Program-made: the position numbers and the translations under genes
Notes under the pieces: model-generated
Told to the model about the DNA's origin: nothing
The model's input: only the letters and a program-made list of their open reading frames with translations
The model's database searches: none
DNA from: Anaerolineae bacterium
Lineage (GTDB): Bacteria; Chloroflexota; Anaerolineae; JAAYZQ01
Length of the DNA stretch: 31,555 nucleotides
NCBI GenBank assembly: GCA_016926595.1
Contig: JAFGOG010000288.1
Coordinates: 1 to 31,555, forward strand
Direction of reading: 5' to 3'
Part shown: piece after piece, positions 1 through 6,193 of the stretch
Numbering within the stretch: position 1 is the first letter of the stretch
Layout of the letters: each line of letters begins with the position of its first letter

Positions 1-188
1 GGCAGTACGGCAATGTTGACCGGTTTGGAGGTCTTGGTCGGCGTCGGCGTTACGCGGTCGGCTTCCGATGACAGGCAACCTGTGAGGTAGAAACCTGACA
101 GGACAAGGGCCACCACCACTGCCAGAATATGAGCTCTTGCCCGCCAGCCGTTTCCCCTAACGACCGAAGGTCGGCTTTCTGTCATCAT
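1..188 (-). CDS. Lipoprotein, N-terminal part (runs off left edge)
   Basis: Reading the minus strand from the ATG at 188 (a second ATG follows at 185) gives 62 open codons to the window edge. A GGAGGA ribosome binding site lies 6 nt upstream (195-200). The protein begins with a basic segment, then a hydrophobic stretch (about residues 20-36) and a lipobox L-T-G-C with Cys38. This is a type II signal peptide, so the mature protein should be lipid-anchored on the outer face of the membrane. A Ser/Thr/Pro-rich linker with TPTPTKT follows, and then what looks like the first beta strand of the folded domain (VNIAVL). Such a layout is common for solute-binding proteins of ABC transporters in Chloroflexota, but too little is visible to name the substrate or family. 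A promoter on the same strand lies at 296-325. Confidence 0.72.
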   Translation of the reverse strand, partial: MMTESRPSVVRGNGWRARAHILAVVVALVLSGFYLTGCLSSEADRVTPTPTKTSKPVNIAVL

Positions 189-250
189 GCACATTCCTCC
201 AAAGCCCCTCCCTCAGAAGGGCGGATCTCGACTAGCCTGGTCGTCGCCGT

Positions 251-271
251 CTTCCCCTTTGGAAGGGGAGG
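251..271. repeat. Palindrome of the TCCCC/GGGGA type
   Basis: Nine base pairs can form between 251-259 and 263-271 around a 3-nt loop (one G-U pair). The core TCCCCTT/AAGGGGA resembles palindromes found inside genes elsewhere in this window (11270-11283, 24038-24051, 24884-24897). Just upstream, 209-221 shares 13 identical bases with 25231-25243 inside the DUF58 gene. It is probably a dispersed short repeat; a role in the leader of the lipoprotein mRNA is possible. Confidence 0.5.
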
Positions 272-295
272 ATCGCCGCAACTTGGGCGTTGCCC

Positions 296-325
296 ATTAT
301 AACATACCTGCCCATCTTTGTTCAA
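296..325 (-). promoter_or_regulatory. Sigma70-type promoter for the lipoprotein gene
   Basis: On the minus strand a perfect -10 box TATAAT (296-301) is preceded by an 18-nt spacer and the -35 box TTGAAC (320-325, 4 of 6 consensus). The predicted transcript start near 289 leaves a leader of about 100 nt before the ATG at 188. Confidence 0.62.
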
Positions 326-402
326 GTTGCAGGCAGCGGTCAGCGCCCGGAGTTGACCCTCGATGGCTGAATTCTTGTCGTTGCAAACATGCGCCAGAGC
401 AG

Positions 403-431
403 TTGACTAATACATCAAGAAAGGGTATAAT
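403..431 (+). promoter_or_regulatory. Sigma70-type promoter for the DUF4388 signalling cluster
   Basis: TTGACT (403-408, 5 of 6) and TATAAT (426-431, 6 of 6) are separated by exactly 17 nt. The predicted start is near 438, giving a leader of about 90 nt before the ATG at 529. This is the strongest promoter-like sequence in the window. Confidence 0.72.
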
Positions 432-528
432 GGGCCAGGTGTTGCCGGAGCCAGCTCGACGCGAGTCTCGAAAGAGTCTTGCCCGGTAATGAGCCCATTC
501 CCGACAGCTCAGTAAAGGATAGGTTGCA

Positions 529-1362
529 ATGGCGCTTAAGGGGAACCTAAAGGACTTTAGCACGACCCAACTGTTGAATCTGATCCATCTGGCCCGGAAG
601 ACCGGTGCTCTTTCTATCCAGGTGCAGCCAGGTGCAAGCCGGTTGTTCTTCAAAGAGGGCAAACTGGTACACGTGACGACAAGTGGGCGGGACGCGCATC
701 TGGCCTCTGTGCTTGCTCGCGCTGGCAAGCTGACCGAAGAACAGGCCCGGGTTATCCGTAATCGCGCTGAGAACCAGACGGACAAGGAACTGGGCATGCT
801 GTTAATCAGCGCCGGATACATTACGCAGCAAGAGATCGTGGCGGCGATCCGGGCTGAGACGCTGGAAGTTGTCTACGGGCTTTTCACTTGGTCCGATGGG
901 CTTTTCCACTTTGAGCCAAATCAACTACCTTCTGATGGCGCTATCAGCGTGGCAGTTGACCTGGAGAACCTGATCCTGGAAGGCAGCCGCCGGGTGAAGG
1001 AATGGGAGCAGCTCCAGGATGAGCTGCCGGATCTCAACATGGCCCTCAGGTTCACAGATCGCCCCCAAGCCCAGTTGCGCAACATCAATCTCAGTGTGGA
1101 CGAGTGGCGTGTGATTTCCTATATCAACCCGCGTAACTCGATCAAGCGGATCGCGCAGCGGATCGGGATGGACGATTTCCAAATCCGAAGGATCATCTAC
1201 GGTCTGCTGCAAGCAGGGCTGGTCGAGGTGATCACGCCTGAAGGGGCACCGCCGACGCCGACAGCGCCTGCGGCAGTTGCCATGGAGGAAGCGGTCTCTC
1301 GGCCGCCGGCTGTCAAGCGTTCTGTGATACAAAAGCTCATAGACCGGATCAGGCGGTTGTAG
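529..1362 (+). CDS. DUF4388 (PATAN-like) regulatory protein with C-terminal winged helix
   Basis: This 277-aa soluble protein begins with the MxLxGNLxDFSxxQLLNLI signature of DUF4388/PATAN domains. The GALSI and LFFKEGKLVH segments are also typical, and the domain runs to about residue 155. Residues 188-236 look like a winged helix (SVDEWRV, IAQRIGMDD, IRRIIYGLLQAGLV). An Ala/Pro-rich linker follows, then a basic amphipathic C-terminal helix (about 263-277) that might touch membrane or partner proteins. PATAN proteins are known as partners of receiver domains and of Roadblock/GTPase modules, and the next two genes encode exactly such a GTPase and a Roadblock protein. The start is supported by AAAGGAT 8 nt upstream. 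The direct output is unknown; DNA binding by the winged helix is possible but not shown. Confidence 0.85.
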   Translation: MALKGNLKDFSTTQLLNLIHLARKTGALSIQVQPGASRLFFKEGKLVHVTTSGRDAHLASVLARAGKLTEEQARVIRNRAENQTDKELGMLLISAGYITQQEIVAAIRAETLEVVYGLFTWSDGLFHFEPNQLPSDGAISVAVDLENLILEGSRRVKEWEQLQDELPDLNMALRFTDRPQAQLRNINLSVDEWRVISYINPRNSIKRIAQRIGMDDFQIRRIIYGLLQAGLVEVITPEGAPPTPTAPAAVAMEEAVSRPPAVKRSVIQKLIDRIRRL

Positions 1363-1364
1363 AG

Positions 1365-1895
1365 ATGCAAACAGTCAAGATGGTCATCACCGGACCATTC
1401 AATGCCGGCAAGACGGAGTTTATCCGAGCGATCAGCGAGATTGACGTCGTTTCAACTGAGCGCAAGATCAGCGATCCGACATCGCGGATAAAAAAAGAGA
1501 CAACGGTGGCCATGGACTTTGGCCGGATTACAGTTGATAACGACTTGGTGCTCTATCTTTTCGGAACGCCGGGACAGAAACGATTCGACTTTATGTGGGA
1601 GATCCTGTCAGAAGGAATGCTGGGCTTTGTCGTGTTGGTAGACAGTGTCCGCCCGGAGACTTTTCGCGAAGCGCGCCGTATTCTGGACGTGTTCCGGAGT
1701 TATGCCAAGACACCCTACGTCGTTGCGGCCAACAAACAGGATATGGAAGACGCCTGGCCGGCTGATGACCTGCGCATCGCATTGAAAGTGGATCCAAACG
1801 TCAAGCTCTTGCCGTGTGTGGCGACTGACAAAGAAAGCGTCAAGCAGGTATTGCTGGAACTGCTTTACACCATTCTAGAGACTGCGTCAGAGTAA
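1365..1895 (+). CDS. Small Ras-like GTPase (MglA/CvnD type)
   Basis: This 176-aa GTPase has all the expected motifs: the P-loop GPFNAGKT (residues 10-17), switch I threonines around T46-T47, a G3 region FGTPGQ (66-71), the guanine-specificity motif NKQD (123-126) and a G5-like CVATD (151-155). FGTPGQ replaces the usual DxxG, as in bacterial conservon-type GTPases such as Streptomyces CvnD and relatives of MglA. These act as nucleotide-dependent switches regulated by Roadblock proteins. Only 2 nt separate it from the DUF4388 gene upstream, so translation is probably coupled. The Roadblock gene lies 87 nt downstream. The target of the switch is unknown. Confidence 0.88.
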   Translation: MQTVKMVITGPFNAGKTEFIRAISEIDVVSTERKISDPTSRIKKETTVAMDFGRITVDNDLVLYLFGTPGQKRFDFMWEILSEGMLGFVVLVDSVRPETFREARRILDVFRSYAKTPYVVAANKQDMEDAWPADDLRIALKVDPNVKLLPCVATDKESVKQVLLELLYTILETASE

Positions 1896-1982
1896 GAGGC
1901 GGCCAAGTCCGCCAGCCACATAGCTACTGCAAGCATGCCGCAAACGATTGTTGTGACTGGCACCTGGAAAGGAATGGGATAG

Positions 1983-2354
1983 ATGGCTCGTTCGCGAACG
2001 GAATTGATGATCGCCCGTCTGAAGGACCTGCAGATGGGCACTCCAGATATCGAGGCTTCAGCCGTGGTCAGTGTCGATGGACTGATCATGGCCTCGGCAT
2101 TGCCTCCTGATGTAGAAGAGGACCGCGTCTCGGCGATGAGTGCGGCCATGCTCAGCCTGGGCGAGCGGATTGCTAGCGAGCTTGGCCGGGGCATGCTTGA
2201 TCAGGTATATGTACGCGGGGCTAATGGCTATGTCATTCTGGCCTCGGTCGGCGAGGAGGCGGTGCTCACGGTGTTGGCCCGCAAGGATGCCAAATTGGGC
2301 CTGGTTTTTCTTGACATGCGGCGGGCAACCGAAGATCTGGGAAGACTGATATAG
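1983..2354 (+). CDS. Roadblock/LC7 domain protein
   Basis: The whole 123-aa protein is one Roadblock/LC7 fold. It has an N-terminal helix, the IEASAVVSVDGLIMAS strand-turn-strand signature (about 23-38), the long helix SAMSAAMLSLGERIASEL, and the closing strands around GYVILASVGEEAVLTVLA. Family members (for example MglB) are dimers that act as GTPase-activating or scaffold partners of small GTPases, and the GTPase gene lies just upstream. A purine-rich AAGGAATGGGA lies just before the ATG. The C-terminal helix is short, so the protein is a minimal single-domain Roadblock. Partnership with the 1365-1895 product is inferred from context. Confidence 0.88.
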   Translation: MARSRTELMIARLKDLQMGTPDIEASAVVSVDGLIMASALPPDVEEDRVSAMSAAMLSLGERIASELGRGMLDQVYVRGANGYVILASVGEEAVLTVLARKDAKLGLVFLDMRRATEDLGRLI

Positions 2355-2377
2355 GGGTGGTCAAAGAGGACCCCTAA

Positions 2378-2464
2378 CACAGGGCTGCCAGAGACATGCG
2401 GCACAGGGCTGCCAGAGACATGCGGCACAGGGCCGCCAGAGACATGCGGCACAGGGAGATGCGG
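2378..2464 (+). repeat. 24-bp tandem repeat, three copies plus a partial
   Basis: Units at 2378-2401, 2402-2425 and 2426-2449 differ by one base. They are followed by a partial copy (2450-2456, then AGATGCGG), which supplies the AGGGAG ribosome binding site of the next gene. The 24-nt unit equals eight codons, so the array reads as a repeated octapeptide (MRHRAARD) that ends in a TGA overlapping the GTG start at 2464. A diverged copy (20 of 24 identical, all transitions) lies inverted at 23768-23791 inside the PP2C gene. Confidence 0.9.
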
Positions 2465-3246
2465 TGAGCTCTATCGTTACCAACCAGGGCGTAGTGCATT
2501 ATGAAATAGTTGGACGAGGTAAGCCGGTTATTCTGCTGCATGGGTGGCTCGGGTCATGGGGTTGCTGGCTGGGGACGATGGAGGCTTTATCTAGCCGCTA
2601 TCGGACCTATGCGCTCGACTTTTGGGGCTTTGGCGAATCGGACAAGCGCCGGGAAAGCTACAATGTCGTCGACTTTGTGGCATTGGCCGACCAGTTTATG
2701 GAGAGATTGGGCATTCACAACGCACCGGTCATCGGCCATTCGATGGGTGGAACGGTAGCTCTCAACCTGGCCTTGGACCGGCCGAACCGTGTTGAGAAGG
2801 CAGCCGTCGTAGGCTCACCAATTGACGGTAATTCGCTGAGCCCTTTTTTGAAACTGGCAGGTTATCCGTGGATCGCCTTTCTAGTTTGGAATTCGCCGGC
2901 GTTGCTGCGCATGGGCATCAAGCTATTTGCGCCCTGGATCGCCGCTAACTGGAGTGAATGGTACCAGCTTCTGATGCACGACCTGTCCAAGATGACGCTA
3001 GAATCGTTCCTGTGGAGCATCAATTCGCTGCACCACACAAACCTGCAGCCACGGCTGGGAACGCTTCGCGTACCGTTGTTAGGCGTATATGGTCGGGGTG
3101 ACAAGATCGTGGACCCACGCCAGGCAGATCTGTTGCGTTCCGTCCCTGTGGCGCGGGTTGAGACATTGACCGGGTCCCGGCACTTCCCGATGCTGGACGA
3201 ACCGGACAAGTTCAACTCCGTTCTGCTGAGCTATCTGGCATCTTGA
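2464..3246 (+). CDS. Alpha/beta hydrolase with intact catalytic triad
   Basis: This 260-aa alpha/beta-hydrolase has the oxyanion-hole HGW (26-28), the nucleophile elbow GHSMGG with Ser93, a probable acid Asp213 (YGRGD) and the catalytic His240 (SRHFPML). The cap region is small. A GTG start is chosen because AGGGAG lies 5 nt upstream and no in-frame ATG is nearby. The gene ends in TTGA, overlapping the next gene's start. It is a close paralogue of the 17805-18596 product, with similar opening motifs and length. The substrate cannot be read from sequence. Its place inside a signalling operon suggests either turnover of a signal molecule or a sensory role like RsbQ of Bacillus, which is a hydrolase of similar size; this is inference. 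Confidence 0.87.
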   Translation: MSSIVTNQGVVHYEIVGRGKPVILLHGWLGSWGCWLGTMEALSSRYRTYALDFWGFGESDKRRESYNVVDFVALADQFMERLGIHNAPVIGHSMGGTVALNLALDRPNRVEKAAVVGSPIDGNSLSPFLKLAGYPWIAFLVWNSPALLRMGIKLFAPWIAANWSEWYQLLMHDLSKMTLESFLWSINSLHHTNLQPRLGTLRVPLLGVYGRGDKIVDPRQADLLRSVPVARVETLTGSRHFPMLDEPDKFNSVLLSYLAS

Positions 3247-3890
3247 ACGACGAATCGGTCCCTCCAGAGCCTGAAAAGCGATACTACTGGCCCAACAAGA
3301 TGGGCCGGATGTTCTTGCTTGCGCTAGAAGATGTGATGGGCAAGAATGGGGTAAATGCAGTTTTGAACCTGGCCAGGCTGCGCCATCTGATCAACAACTA
3401 TCCACCCAACAACCTGGACCTTGGCTGGAGTTTTGACGAGATGGGCGCCCTTAACCAGGCACTCGAGGACATGTACGGTCCCCGAGGTGGCAGGGGGCTG
3501 GCGACGCGTGCCGGACGAGCAGGGCTCTACTATGCGTTGAAGGACTTTGCCGCCGTTCTTGGTATCGCCGATCTCGCTTTCCGACTACTGCCGATGGGCA
3601 TGAAGATCAAAATCGGCCTGAACGCGATGGCTGAGACTTTTAACAAAACGAGCGATCAGGTGGTGCGGGTAGAAGAAGAGCTGGACCACTTTTTGTACTA
3701 CATAGATCGCTGCCCCGTGTGTTGGGGCCGTCAGGCTCAGACACCGATCTGTTATGCGGCTCTGGGTCTGCTTCAGGAAGGTTTGCACTGGGTTACGGGC
3801 GGAAAAAACGTCCGTGTTGAAGAGATTGAGTGTATCGCTATGGGTCATCCGAGTTGTGTGTTCATTGTGGAAAAGCGGCCGCTGGGTTAA
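3243..3890 (+). CDS. V4R domain protein
   Basis: This 215-aa protein carries a V4R (4-vinyl reductase-like) domain in its C-terminal half. The signature runs through CPVC (157-160), Cys170, and the closing EEIECIAMGHPSCVF with Cys197 and Cys205. V4R domains bind small hydrophobic ligands, and the conserved cysteines may hold a metal. They occur in bacteriochlorophyll-biosynthesis accessory proteins (BchJ) and as sensors fused to transcription regulators. The N-terminal part contains the segment YYWPNKMGR and a mostly helical region. The TTG at 3243 overlaps the upstream TGA as TTGA. The alternative ATG at 3300 would remove the conserved-looking YYWPNK segment, so TTG is preferred, though it is uncertain. 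The ligand is unknown. Confidence 0.78.
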   Translation: MNDESVPPEPEKRYYWPNKMGRMFLLALEDVMGKNGVNAVLNLARLRHLINNYPPNNLDLGWSFDEMGALNQALEDMYGPRGGRGLATRAGRAGLYYALKDFAAVLGIADLAFRLLPMGMKIKIGLNAMAETFNKTSDQVVRVEEELDHFLYYIDRCPVCWGRQAQTPICYAALGLLQEGLHWVTGGKNVRVEEIECIAMGHPSCVFIVEKRPLG

Positions 3891-5147
3891 ATGAGAAAAG
3901 CAAAAAAGTTCATTATCTGCGACAAGAGGAAACTACCACCCTTCAATGAGTTGGCGCGCGATCTCAGGGTGCTGAACAAGCCGCTGTGGCTTTATCAAAA
4001 AGACATTCTGGAGCCCTACTGCGACTCTGAGACCGAAGTAGAATTCTTTGAGCAGATCCCAACCGATTGCCACGATGAGATGCTCGTCTATCGCGACAAC
4101 CTGTTCTTCGACCATGCCTTTATCGATGCCTTCCTTTCAAAGGCCCGTTTGCTGGGCAAGGCTTGTCGCGCTGCCTTTGCCCTGGACGACAAGGTCATCG
4201 TCAACCATGCTCTCCCGCTTCAAAGCAGCATCCGGCGCGAGGGGGATGTATATGTAGCGCCGATGTGGTACTATCCACACGGGTTAGAAGAATTCACCCG
4301 GCCTTTGGTGATAGATACTGGCGCCTATGAATTCGGTTCCTATCATGTACCAACGCACATGTCTACGGACAGGGGTGATCTAGTCTATCAGATCCCGCTC
4401 CGCGCCTTTTGTTCCCTGGAAAACTGGGTGCACCTGTTCGTAGTGAATTGCCTGTTTGGCGTCTTGGCCGAAGGGGCGCGGATGGAACGCAGCCTTGGCA
4501 AGTTGAGTGTGCAGCTCAAGATATTCTGGCGCGCCCTTCTGGAACGCAAGCAGATCCTATCATGCTCCCATTTGGTCAAGATCGGTCGGAATACACAGAT
4601 CGATCCGACGGCGATCATCCAGGGGCCAACGGTTATCGGCGATAACTGCTACATCGGGGCAGGCTGCGTTATTTCATGCTGCATTATCGGCAATAACGTC
4701 AACCTTCTGCAGGGAAATCAGCTCATGATCAGCGTCGTGGGCGACCGCTGCTACTTGCCATTCCGTGCCTCGCTATTCATGACAACATTGATGGAGGACA
4801 CGATGGTCGCCCAAAATGCCTGTTTGCAGTGCTGCGTTGTCGGGCGCGATTCATTCGTCGGCGCTGGTACGACGTTCACCGACTTTAATCTGCTGCCCGT
4901 ACCGATGCGAACACTTCATCGAGGACAGTTAGAAGAGGTAGGTATGACCGTTCTGGGTGGATGCGTCGGTCATCATTGTCGGATTGGTGCTGATTTGACC
5001 ATCTACCCAGGACGGATGGTAGAATCGGACGTGATCTTGTTCCATCGAGAAGGCCATTCGGTGATTTCCCGGAATGTCTCGTACGAGGAAAGTGATCATC
5101 TTGACCGGCGCGGCGCGGAGCTTCATGAGAGGCTCTATCCGCGCTAG
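3891..5147 (+). CDS. Left-handed beta-helix (hexapeptide-repeat) protein
   Basis: In this 418-aa protein, residues about 228-390 form a left-handed beta helix made of hexapeptide repeats (IGRNTQ, IDPTAI, VIGDNC, YIGAGC, IIGNNV, VVGRDS, FVGAGT). This is the fold of acyltransferases and of the GlmU/nucleotidyltransferase C-terminal domain. The N-terminal 215 residues do not show the GxGTR motif of sugar nucleotidyltransferases, and I do not recognise them. The ATG immediately follows the TAA of the V4R gene (TAAATG). The helix region contains unusually many Cys residues. The gene could encode an acyl/sugar transferase or a non-enzymatic scaffold. The last codons (TCCGCGCTAG) are repeated 15 bp downstream at 5153-5162, a small local duplication. 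Confidence 0.75.
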   Translation: MRKAKKFIICDKRKLPPFNELARDLRVLNKPLWLYQKDILEPYCDSETEVEFFEQIPTDCHDEMLVYRDNLFFDHAFIDAFLSKARLLGKACRAAFALDDKVIVNHALPLQSSIRREGDVYVAPMWYYPHGLEEFTRPLVIDTGAYEFGSYHVPTHMSTDRGDLVYQIPLRAFCSLENWVHLFVVNCLFGVLAEGARMERSLGKLSVQLKIFWRALLERKQILSCSHLVKIGRNTQIDPTAIIQGPTVIGDNCYIGAGCVISCCIIGNNVNLLQGNQLMISVVGDRCYLPFRASLFMTTLMEDTMVAQNACLQCCVVGRDSFVGAGTTFTDFNLLPVPMRTLHRGQLEEVGMTVLGGCVGHHCRIGADLTIYPGRMVESDVILFHREGHSVISRNVSYEESDHLDRRGAELHERLYPR

Positions 5148-5207
5148 CACAGTCCGCGCTAGAGACCGCGCAAGAGAAAGTAATTAGCTTTTGGGAGGGA
5201 CAACAGG

Positions 5208-6113
5208 ATGAGCAAAGGACGCCTACTTGTCGTTGAGGACGATTTTGACATTTCCAACATGCTGCGCATCTACTTCGACTCGCAAGGCTATGAGACAATC
5301 GTGGCGCCACGAGGGGAGGAAGCGCTGGAGGTATGTCGCCGTAGTATGCCCAACCTTGTGATCCTCGACATTATGCTGCCCGATATCAATGGCTACGAGG
5401 TCTGTCGCCGCTTGCGTGGTAACCTGCGCACCAGTCACATCCCAATCATCTTCCTGACGCAGCGGGACGAACGAAGCGATCAGATCGCAGGCCTGGAGCT
5501 GGGAGCGGATGACTATGTCACCAAGCCATTCGATCTTCAACTCCTGTTGCTGCGGGTGCAGGGAGCTTTGCGGCGAGCGGGCTGGCTTAACCTGACCAGC
5601 CCGGTTACCGGGCTGCCCAGCAGTAAACTGATCGAGGAGCAGTTGCGGCAGATCATACGCCGTAAGGGCTGGTCCGTCCTCTATGTAGGGATCAATGGCA
5701 TCAAGGATTTTAACGACGTGTATGGTTTTGTGGCCGGTGATGATGTGCTGCGGTTCACCGCTATGCTGCTTAACGAAGTAGTCGACGAGCTAGGCACCGG
5801 TGCTGATTTCGTCGGCCATATTGGGGGTGACGACTTTATGATCACCACCACACCGGATGTTTCCTCCCAGATTCAGACCCGCTTGATCCAGCGCTTTGGC
5901 GACGAAGTGCTCACTTTTTACTCTTTCAAAGACCGCGAGCGGGGATATGTCGAGGTAGTTGATGGGCAAGGCAAGGTGCAGCGAGCCCCGCTGATGGCTT
6001 TGGCGGTCGGACTGATCCACGATACGACCGCCGATTTTGCTGATATTCGTGAGATCACCGAAATCGCGGCTGAAGCTCGCCGCCAGTCCATCTCTCGGAA
6101 GGGTTCTTCTTAA
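5208..6113 (+). CDS. Response regulator with degenerate GGDEF-like domain
   Basis: This is a 301-aa protein. Residues 5-120 are a receiver domain with the acidic pair D11/D12, phospho-acceptor D54 (LDIMLPD), T84 and K106 (TKPFD). Residues 131-290 follow the GGDEF fold: TGLPS opens it, and GGDDF (206-210) replaces GGDEF. The usual metal-binding DxDxFK region reads GINGIKDFND, so its first Asp is Gly, and no RxxD inhibitory site precedes the signature. Diguanylate cyclase activity is therefore doubtful; a c-di-GMP/GTP-binding or dimerising output is more likely. A good GGGAGGG site lies 8 nt before the ATG. The giant hybrid kinase gene follows after 80 nt and is a natural phosphodonor, which is inference. 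Confidence 0.86.
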   Translation: MSKGRLLVVEDDFDISNMLRIYFDSQGYETIVAPRGEEALEVCRRSMPNLVILDIMLPDINGYEVCRRLRGNLRTSHIPIIFLTQRDERSDQIAGLELGADDYVTKPFDLQLLLLRVQGALRRAGWLNLTSPVTGLPSSKLIEEQLRQIIRRKGWSVLYVGINGIKDFNDVYGFVAGDDVLRFTAMLLNEVVDELGTGADFVGHIGGDDFMITTTPDVSSQIQTRLIQRFGDEVLTFYSFKDRERGYVEVVDGQGKVQRAPLMALAVGLIHDTTADFADIREITEIAAEARRQSISRKGSS

Positions 6114-6144
6114 GGGACTGATAAACAGGGTTCAATCTGGTAGT

Positions 6145-6173
6145 GTAGGGGCAAACCAAGCAGTTGCCCATAC
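6145..6173. repeat. Inverted repeat GTAGGGGCAA / TTGCCCATAC
   Basis: Two 10-nt arms (6145-6154 and 6164-6173) pair with one mismatch around a 9-nt loop, in the 80-nt gap before the giant kinase. There is no T-run, so it is not a typical terminator. The form resembles short dispersed palindromes often seen between genes in Chloroflexota. Confidence 0.5.
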
Positions 6174-6193
6174 GCACCAAGGGCTGTTGAACG

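Larger units (their letters stand above)
189..528. other. Divergent intergenic regulatory region
   Basis: There is no convincing gene in these 340 nt. They separate the minus-strand lipoprotein from the plus-strand DUF4388 gene and hold a promoter for each direction. They also hold a CCCC/GGGG palindrome (251-271), a small perfect hairpin TGGGC-GTT-GCCCA (284-296) at the expected start of the minus transcript, and an inverted repeat GCAACTTG (278-285) / CAAGTTGC (323-330) that brackets the minus promoter. The 5' leader of the plus transcript (about 438-528) has no riboswitch I recognise. Confidence 0.6.

Noticed and set aside
1955..1975. Sigma54-like site before the Roadblock gene (CTGGCAC)
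   Set aside because: The downstream TTGC element at the required spacing is missing.
2378..2464. Possible mini CRISPR array
   Set aside because: The 24-bp units are directly adjacent with no spacers, and no cas gene is present.
5138..5162. Repeat TCCGCGCTAG as a target-site duplication or recombination site
   Set aside because: Two copies are only 15 bp apart with nothing inserted between them; a small local duplication is enough to explain it.
6145..6173. Terminator between the response regulator and the giant kinase
   Set aside because: The stem has a mismatch and is not followed by a T-run, so a dispersed repeat is more likely.
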